Assembly (NCBI GenBank): GCA_041660925.1
Contig: JBAZVI010000002.1
Coordinates: 372,001 to 436,000, forward strand
Reading direction: 5' to 3'
Length of the DNA stretch: 64,000 bases
From: Elusimicrobiota bacterium
Lineage (GTDB): Bacteria; Elusimicrobiota; Elusimicrobia; UBA1565
Of this stretch, positions 58,904-64,000 are shown piece by piece; the stretch's first letter is position 1; every line of letters begins with the position of its first letter. Under the pieces are notes generated by a model. It made no database searches, was not told where the DNA came from, and saw only the letters and a program-made list of their open reading frames with translations. Both the position numbers and the translations under genes were made by a program.

Positions 58904-59371
58904 ATGAAGCTCTACCTGATGCGCCACGGACATTCGCCCACCGCCCACGAGGCCGGCGTCCACTCGGACGTCGAACGCCCTCTCTCCGAACGCGGGATCG
59001 TGGAGGCGCAGAAGGCGGCCGAACAGCTCAAGGCGCGCGCCGCGGCCCCCGGCCTCGCGCTCTGCAGCCCGCTGGTGCGCGCTCGGCAGACCGCCGAGCA
59101 GGTCGCCGCCGCTTTCGGGGCCCCCCTGCGCGTCTACAAGCCCCTCGACAACCTCCTCTCCGGCGCCGAGCTCCTGGAGCTCGTCCTCGCCGAGAAGTGG
59201 CCGTCCCGCGAGCTCCTGCTCGTCGGGCACATGCCGCAGATCGGAGAGGCGGCCTCACGTCTGGCGGGCGAGCCCATGGCCTACCCCACCGCGGGCCTCG
59301 CCGCCTTCGAGCGCGGCGCCGACGGGGAGTGGCGCCTGCTCTGGCGCGCCGGACCCGACGGGAGGTTCTGA
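58904..59371 (+). CDS. sixA: Phosphohistidine phosphatase SixA
   Basis: 155 residues, the SixA length. The histidine-phosphatase motif MRHGHSPT is at residues 6-13; CSPLVRARQTAEQ carries the second Arg; VGHMPQIGEAASRL carries the second catalytic His. SixA dephosphorylates phosphohistidine on phosphotransfer domains (ArcB in E. coli) and PTS proteins. It may act on phosphorelay proteins such as the DHp-only protein and hybrid kinase in this window. Confidence 0.9.
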   Translation: MKLYLMRHGHSPTAHEAGVHSDVERPLSERGIVEAQKAAEQLKARAAAPGLALCSPLVRARQTAEQVAAAFGAPLRVYKPLDNLLSGAELLELVLAEKWPSRELLLVGHMPQIGEAASRLAGEPMAYPTAGLAAFERGADGEWRLLWRAGPDGRF

Positions 59372-59372
59372 C

Positions 59373-60593
59373 CTGAGGCCGTTGTTCGCCGCGCTCGCGC
59401 TCGGACTCCTCCTCGCCTCGCCGGCCTCGGCGGTCTTCACCGCGCGCGAGATGGACGCCCTCGACACCGAGGGCCTCTTCGACAGCGAGTACTTCCTCGA
59501 CCTGCTCGGCTTCTCCCCTCCCCTCGACTGGCGCTGGGCGTGGCAGGCCTCGAGCAGCGGCTACCGCGTCAACGGCGCGAGCCTCGACCGCTCCGACCTC
59601 CTCCTCGAGCAGGACCTCAAGCTGACCCGCCGACTCAACGACGGACTCGCGTTCCGCTACGACCTCGTCCAGCGCGGGGACAAGGACCTCGTCGAGCTCC
59701 ATCATTGGCTCCAGCTCGAGGCCGGGCCCTGGCGGGAGCTCACCGGCGGTCTCTTCGGGGAGCCGGAGTTCTCGAAGGAGGACGCGGACATCGGCCTCTT
59801 CCTGCGCTGGGCGCGCGGCCCCTGGATGCTCCGGGGAGCGATGGACGCCGTGGACTTCAGCTTCAACCAGCGCGGGCGCACCTCGCAGAGCTACCATCGC
59901 AAGCCCGTGACCTGGGACCTCCGCGCGGCCTGGACCGAGGGCGGAGACCGCGTCCTCGCCTCCGCGGAGCTCGACGAGCCGCTCGAGCGCTCCGTCCCCG
60001 CGGACGGGCGGCTCTACGGCTACCGCCGCACGCGGCTCGCGCTGAGCTGGGACCGTCCGGCCTCAGCGCCGGCGGGAGACTGGGGCTTCGCCGCGGACTA
60101 CGCCTTCGAGTACAAGCGGGAGCAGGACTATTACGACCCCGATCCGTCGAGGAAGACCCTGGACTTCCGCCGCACGCTGCACACCTGGACCCTCGCCGGC
60201 GAGCGGCTCCTGGGCGCCCGGGACCGCGTCGAGGCCGGCGCGCGCCTGCTCACGCGCAGCGCGAACGCGGGCCACGGGCCCGACTCCGCCGCCGACATCC
60301 GCTATCGCCGCTGGGAGCTCCAGCCCTACGGACGCTGGCGTCGCGAGCTGCGTCCCTGGGCGGTGAGCGAGCTCGCCCTCTTCCTCGGGGAGGGCGAACA
60401 GCGGCGCGCCTACCCGTCCGCGCCCGCCTCGAGCGTCGCCGAGACCCCGGCCGAGGCCAAACTCGGCACCGGCGTCGACTTCGTCTACGGCGGCGGCTCC
60501 GGCCGCCTCGGTCTCTACGGCCACTGGGACCTCGACGACGCAGGGAGGCATGTATGGGATGGAGGAAACATCCGGGCGATGTTTCTTTTCTGA
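59373..60593 (+). CDS. Outer-membrane beta-barrel-like protein, probable CTG start
   Basis: 406 residues. The signal peptide reads best from CTG 59373 (RPLFAALALGLLLASPASA), which lies exactly 7 nt after GGAGG (59361-59365); a TTG at 59382 would be 16 nt away and removes the positively charged n-region. The mature protein has many amphipathic strands with aromatic girdles (DWRWAWQASSSGYRVNGA, LAFRYDLVQRGDKDLVELHH, WELQPYGRWRRELRPWA) and ends in NIRAMFLF, a BAM-type C-terminal signal. No named family recognised. Co-transcribed with sixA. Confidence 0.72.
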   Translation: MRPLFAALALGLLLASPASAVFTAREMDALDTEGLFDSEYFLDLLGFSPPLDWRWAWQASSSGYRVNGASLDRSDLLLEQDLKLTRRLNDGLAFRYDLVQRGDKDLVELHHWLQLEAGPWRELTGGLFGEPEFSKEDADIGLFLRWARGPWMLRGAMDAVDFSFNQRGRTSQSYHRKPVTWDLRAAWTEGGDRVLASAELDEPLERSVPADGRLYGYRRTRLALSWDRPASAPAGDWGFAADYAFEYKREQDYYDPDPSRKTLDFRRTLHTWTLAGERLLGARDRVEAGARLLTRSANAGHGPDSAADIRYRRWELQPYGRWRRELRPWAVSELALFLGEGEQRRAYPSAPASSVAETPAEAKLGTGVDFVYGGGSGRLGLYGHWDLDDAGRHVWDGGNIRAMFLF

Positions 60594-60988
60594 CCCACGC
60601 TCGCCCGAATACCCCGACTTTCCCCCCAGGGGGGTTCAGCGACGCGACCGAGCGCAGCGTGGGGAGCTAGCGTCGACGAAACGGGGGGACGGAGTCCCCC
60701 CTTGAAGAGCCGCCGAGCTCCGGCCACGTCGGAAGGACTCTTCCGCTCCGGAGCGAGGGGACCGCGCCCCCGGAGCCGACTACCAGTCGGCTCGGGCTGA
60801 GCGCGGCGGCGACAGAGTGGCGATGGTGGGAACGTGCGGGCCATGTTCCTCTTCTAGCGTTTCCGCCGCTCCTTCTCGGGTGGGGGTTCAGCCTCTCATC
60901 CGTCCTTCGTCAACTTGCCTTTCACCCTCTAATTGTTAGAATACGCGCACGCAGGTCTATAGCGCTCCACTATGATCCCGAGGCTATC
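60594..60988 (+). other. Hairpin-rich intergenic region
   Basis: About 395 bp without a complete gene. It contains GGGGGGAC-GGA-GTCCCCCC (60683-60701), a GAGCCGACT/AGTCGGCTC stem (about 60774-60794), a C-terminal gene remnant (60822-60857), and near its right end TTGCCT (60915-60920), 16 bp, TAGAAT (60937-60942), then TATGAT (60971-60976) 12 nt before the next ATG. Confidence 0.6.
60822..60857 (+). pseudogene. Remnant of an outer-membrane protein C-terminus
   Basis: The 12 codons here read DGGNVRAMFLF-stop, matching the last residues of the preceding gene (DGGNIRAMFLF-stop, 60558-60593) with 10 of 11 amino acids but clearly different codons. Upstream sequence in this frame does not continue the similarity. 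Probably the relic of a paralogous barrel gene. Confidence 0.55.
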
Positions 60989-62239
60989 ATGATCGATCTC
61001 GTCAAGAATCTCGCCGCCGTCAACCGCCGCACCAAGAGCTCCGTCATCCGCGAGCTCCTCAAGCTCACCAACAAGCCCGAGATCATCTCCTTCGCCGGCG
61101 GCCTCCCCGACCCCCAGACCTTCCCCTCCCAGATCCTCGCGGACATCTCGCGGGAGGTCATCTCCAAGCAGCCCCACGTCGCCCTCCAGTACGGCCCGAC
61201 CGAGGGGCTTCCGGAGTTCAAGGAGCAGGTCGTGCGCATGCTGCGCGAGGAGGAGGGCCTCATCGTCAAGAACGAGAACCTCCTCGTCGTCTCGGCCTCC
61301 CAGCAGTCCCTCGATCTCGTCGGCAAGACCTTCATCGACGCCTCCGACCCCATCCTCGTCGAGCTGCCGAGCTACGTCGGCGCCCTGCAGGCCTTCAACG
61401 CCTACGGCTGCCGCACCATCGGCGTCATGGGCGACGACGACGGCATGCGCATGGACGACCTCGAGCAGAAGCTGCGCCACCTGCGCAACGAGGAGGAGCA
61501 CTACAAGTTCGTCTACGTCGTGCCCGACTTCCAGAACCCCAACGGCGTGACCATGCCCGAGGAGCGGCGCAAGACGCTGGTGAAGCTCGCCGAGGAGTAC
61601 TCGGTCCTCATCATCGAGGACTCCCCCTACCGCCACATCCGCTTCGAGGGCAAAGCCCCGCACATGCTCTACAAGCTGGGCAAGCACGGCAACGTCATCT
61701 CTCTGCTCACCTTCTCCAAGACCCTCGCCCCCGGCCTGCGCCTGGGCTGCATCCTCGCCCACGAGGCCATCATCAAGCGCATGAGCATCCTCAAGCAGTC
61801 GGTGGACCTCTGCACCTCTCCCCTCAACCAGCTCATCGCCGCGGAGTTCCTCAAGCTCGGCATCTACCGCGAGCACATCGACAAGACGCGCGCGATCTAC
61901 AAGGTCAAGAAGGACGCGATGCTCGAGTCCCTCAAGCGCCACATGCCCGAGGGCGTGACCTGGACGAAGCCCGAGGGCGGCCTCTTCCTTTTCGTGAAGC
62001 TGCCCGACTACATGAACACCGACGAGCTCTTCTACGAGGCGGTCAAGGAGAACGTCGCCTTCGTCGTCGGCTCCGCCTTCCACAGCGACGGCAGCGGGCA
62101 CAACACGATGCGCCTGAACTTCTCCTATCCGACGCCCGAAAAGATCGAGGAAGGCGTCAAGCGCCTGGCCAAGGTCGTCAAGGCGAACATGCGCTCCGGG
62201 ACGCACCACCACCACCACACGACGGCCCATCGGGGATGA
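60989..62239 (+). CDS. PLP-dependent aminotransferase (2-aminoadipate/LysN-like)
   Basis: 416 residues, class I/II fold. ISFAGGLPDPQTFP near 32, LQYGPTEGLPEFKEQV near 66, YVVPDFQNPNGVTM near 175 and LLTFSKTLAPGLRLG with the Schiff-base Lys near 245 match the LysN/2-aminoadipate and MocR-like aminotransferase group. Such enzymes transfer amino groups to 2-oxoglutarate from 2-aminoadipate, aromatic or branched amino acids. The C-terminus carries five consecutive His (GTHHHHHTTAHRG). It overlaps the GGDEF gene by 4 bp (ATGA). No Shine-Dalgarno is seen. Confidence 0.88.
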   Translation: MIDLVKNLAAVNRRTKSSVIRELLKLTNKPEIISFAGGLPDPQTFPSQILADISREVISKQPHVALQYGPTEGLPEFKEQVVRMLREEEGLIVKNENLLVVSASQQSLDLVGKTFIDASDPILVELPSYVGALQAFNAYGCRTIGVMGDDDGMRMDDLEQKLRHLRNEEEHYKFVYVVPDFQNPNGVTMPEERRKTLVKLAEEYSVLIIEDSPYRHIRFEGKAPHMLYKLGKHGNVISLLTFSKTLAPGLRLGCILAHEAIIKRMSILKQSVDLCTSPLNQLIAAEFLKLGIYREHIDKTRAIYKVKKDAMLESLKRHMPEGVTWTKPEGGLFLFVKLPDYMNTDELFYEAVKENVAFVVGSAFHSDGSGHNTMRLNFSYPTPEKIEEGVKRLAKVVKANMRSGTHHHHHTTAHRG

Positions 62240-63099
62240 CGCAGCCGAGCCGCGAGCGCAGACAACCCGGCGCCGCCGAGGCGGCCGGCTTCCTGAGCGC
62301 TCTCCCCCACACCGTCCTCTACCCGCTGCTGGGTCTCGGGCTCGGGCTGCTCTGCCCCCTCGGGGCCTTCATCCTGCGCTTCGTCCTCGCGGACCCCGTG
62401 CTCAAGGCGGTCTGGGTGCGCAGCGAGCTGAGCTACAACTTCGTCTTCTACGTCTACATGGAGGTCGCGACGGTCGCGGCCTTCGTCGTCTTCGGCTACG
62501 TGCTCGGTGCGCGCAGCGAGCGCCAGCGGGCCCGCAACCGCGAGCTGCGCGAGCGCATCGACCTCTTCCACCTCAAGTCGATCACCGACGGGCTCACGGG
62601 CGCCTACTCGCACGGCTACCTGCGCGAGACCCTCACCCACGAGATCGAGCGCGCCCGGCGCGGCGGCCGCCCCCTCTCGCTGCTCATGATGGACATCGAC
62701 GACTTCAAGAAGCTCAACGACACCCACGGCCACCTCTTCGGCGACCGCGTGCTCGTCGAGCTCGTCGAGACGGCGAGCGTGAGCATCCGCCGCGAGGACG
62801 TCCTGGGCCGCTACGGCGGAGAGGAGTTCGCCCTCGTCATGCCGGGCGCCGACCCGGCCACCGCCTCCCGCGTCGCCGAACGCGTCCGCCGCGCGGTCGC
62901 CCACCGCGCGGTCATCGACGCGAAAGAGGCGAAGATGGACCCGCGCACGCCTCCCGTCCACATGACGGTGAGCATCGGCGTCGCCACGCTGCGCGCGGAG
63001 GACGACGCGACGGGGCTCATCGGCCGCGCGGACGCGAACCTCTATCGTGCCAAGCACGGCGGGAAGAACCGCGTCGTCTCGGAGGAGGTCCCGGCATGA
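62236..63099 (+). CDS. Membrane-bound GGDEF diguanylate cyclase
   Basis: 287 residues. Two membrane helices (VLYPLLGLGLGLLCPLGAFIL and YVYMEVATVAAFVVFGYVL) enclose a short outside loop. A helical linker (ARNRELRERIDLFHLKSITDGLTG) leads to the GGDEF domain, with MMDIDDFKKLNDTHGHLFGDRVL and an intact active site RYGGEEFALVMPG. It should make c-di-GMP; orn in this window can clear pGpG. No inhibitory RxxD site is obvious five residues before GGEEF. It overlaps both neighbours (ATGA at each end). Confidence 0.92.
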   Translation: MTQPSRERRQPGAAEAAGFLSALPHTVLYPLLGLGLGLLCPLGAFILRFVLADPVLKAVWVRSELSYNFVFYVYMEVATVAAFVVFGYVLGARSERQRARNRELRERIDLFHLKSITDGLTGAYSHGYLRETLTHEIERARRGGRPLSLLMMDIDDFKKLNDTHGHLFGDRVLVELVETASVSIRREDVLGRYGGEEFALVMPGADPATASRVAERVRRAVAHRAVIDAKEAKMDPRTPPVHMTVSIGVATLRAEDDATGLIGRADANLYRAKHGGKNRVVSEEVPA

Positions 63100-64000
63100 A
63101 GGCCATCGTCGTCCGCTCGTTCGGAGAACCCGAGGTCCTCCGCGTGGAGGACGTCCCTGTCCCCAAGGTCGGCCGGGGACAGATCCTCGTGAAGATCTTC
63201 GCCGCCGGCGTGAATCCCGTCGAGGCCTACATCCGCGCCGGGACCTACGCGCATACGCCCAAGCTCCCCTACACCCCCGGGACCGACGCCGCGGGCTTCG
63301 TCGAGGCGCTCGGCGCCGGCGTCGAGGGACTCAAGACCGGCCAGCGCGTCTACACCTCGAGGACGCTCACCGGCGCCTACGCGCAATACGCCCTCTGCGA
63401 CAAGTGCTGCGTGCACCCGCTGCCCGAGCGCGTCTCCTTCGAGCAGGGCGCGGCCATCGGGATCCCCTACGCGACCGCCTACCGCGCGATCTTCCAGCGC
63501 GGCCGGGCCCACCCCGGAGAGACCATCCTCATCCACGGCGCCAGCGGCGGCGTGGGCGTGGCGGCCATCCAGCTCGCCCGCTCGACCGGGCTGAGCGTCA
63601 TCGGGACCGCGGGCAGCGACCGCGGCCTCGAGCTCGTGCGCGTCCAGGGCGCCCTCCCGGTGGACCACCGCGACCCGAAGCACATGGAGCGCGTCCTCGA
63701 GGTCACCAAAGGCCGCGGCCCCGAGCTCATCGTCGAGATGCTCGCGAACCTCAACCTCGCGGCGGACCTCGAGACGGTGGCCCAGGGCGGCCGCATCGTG
63801 GTCGTCGGCAGCCGCGGGAAGGTCGAGATCGACCCGCGCGCCGCCATGAGACGGGACGCGGCGATCTACGGCACGAGCCTCTGGAACGCGACGCCCGTCG
63901 AGCTCTTCTCCGCCTACGAGGCGGTGGGCGACGGCCTCACCCACGGCAGCCTCGCCCCGGTCATCGGACGCGTGCTCCCGCTCGACGCCGCCCCCCTCGC
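63096..64000 (+). CDS. Quinone oxidoreductase-like MDR protein (partial)
   Basis: The first ~301 residues; the gene runs off the window. The ATG overlaps the GGDEF stop (ATGA) and GGAGGAGG lies upstream. KAIVVRSFGEPEVLRVEDVPVP, VKIFAAGVNPVEAYIRAG and TPGTDAAGFVEALG are typical of zinc-free NADPH:quinone reductases (QOR/zeta-crystallin type). ILIHGASGGVGVAAIQLAR is the cofactor-binding motif, and the family Y/N residues are present. It probably reduces quinones or enones with NADPH. Confidence 0.88.
   Translation, partial: MKAIVVRSFGEPEVLRVEDVPVPKVGRGQILVKIFAAGVNPVEAYIRAGTYAHTPKLPYTPGTDAAGFVEALGAGVEGLKTGQRVYTSRTLTGAYAQYALCDKCCVHPLPERVSFEQGAAIGIPYATAYRAIFQRGRAHPGETILIHGASGGVGVAAIQLARSTGLSVIGTAGSDRGLELVRVQGALPVDHRDPKHMERVLEVTKGRGPELIVEMLANLNLAADLETVAQGGRIVVVGSRGKVEIDPRAAMRRDAAIYGTSLWNATPVELFSAYEAVGDGLTHGSLAPVIGRVLPLDAAPL

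Noticed and set aside
62203..62220. Five consecutive histidine codons at the end of the aminotransferase, like an engineered tag
   Set aside because: The surrounding sequence is natural, continues into further coding residues, and overlaps the next gene; no vector sequence is present.

Overview
ORGANISM. The window is very GC-rich bacterial chromosome with densely packed genes. It has an O-antigen-ligase-type gene, a PorV/PorQ-type outer-membrane barrel, lipid-modified and Sec-exported proteins, and a giant secreted subtilase with an Ig-like C-terminal sorting-type domain. This points to a diderm, non-proteobacterial lineage. By gene content I lean towards Elusimicrobiota (high-GC environmental lineages), but this is inference and no rRNA is present to confirm it. 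No phage, transposase, integrase or CRISPR array was seen. LAYOUT. 1-1.5 kb: end of an O-antigen ligase-like gene, a tRNA-Thr, and a GreA/GreB-like factor. 1.5-3.3 kb: a minus-strand Gfo/Idh/MocA oxidoreductase and HEAT-like pair. 3.4-12.3 kb: one tight hopanoid operon (squalene-hopene cyclase, HpnH, HpnA, HpnG, prenyl synthase, Dxs, IspH, zinc ribbon), with ispG just downstream (13.4 kb) under its own promoter, so precursor supply and hopanoid side-chain chemistry sit together. 12.4-18.4 kb: housekeeping genes (TrmL, SH3 protein, YdcF-like, oligoribonuclease, rhomboid-like, PH-domain, SUI1/YciH). 18.9-21 kb: glgX. 21-28.7 kb: a signalling island with a FlgO/CsgG-like protein, five response regulators, a DHp-only protein and a multi-PAS hybrid kinase. 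28.8-36.2 kb: tRNA-Met, an APC permease, a YgjP metallohydrolase, two MFS transporters and small repeat proteins. 36.3-47.9 kb: a ~3,480-residue subtilase with about 28 Fn3-like repeats, followed by a PorV-like barrel. 48-57.6 kb: mostly minus-strand genes (zinc-ribbon/TPR protein, alcohol dehydrogenase, CDF transporter, carbamate kinase, ornithine aminotransferase, cDPG-synthetase-like GTPase, UPF1-like helicase). 57.7-64 kb: cardiolipin synthase, SixA, an outer-membrane protein, an aminotransferase, a GGDEF protein and a quinone reductase cut by the window end. REGULATION. Two window-wide patterns stand out. First, about twenty transcription units begin with a sigma70-like -10 hexamer whose 3' end lies 5-11 nt (eleven times exactly 6 nt) before the start codon and have no Shine-Dalgarno. 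They should be leaderless or nearly so, while internal operon genes keep GGAGG-type sites. Second, three promoters in the signalling island (21.1, 24.5 and 25.4 kb) carry the same operator: four [T/C/G]T[A/C]A[G/A] half-sites at exact 11-bp spacing, the last starting exactly 15 bp before a TAC-N-CT -10 element. This is the geometry of an OmpR/PhoB-family activator, and one such regulator (23751-24512) is encoded between the targets. Two genes also appear to start at CTG codons placed 7 nt after GGAGG. Long perfect hairpins mark most convergent gene ends.
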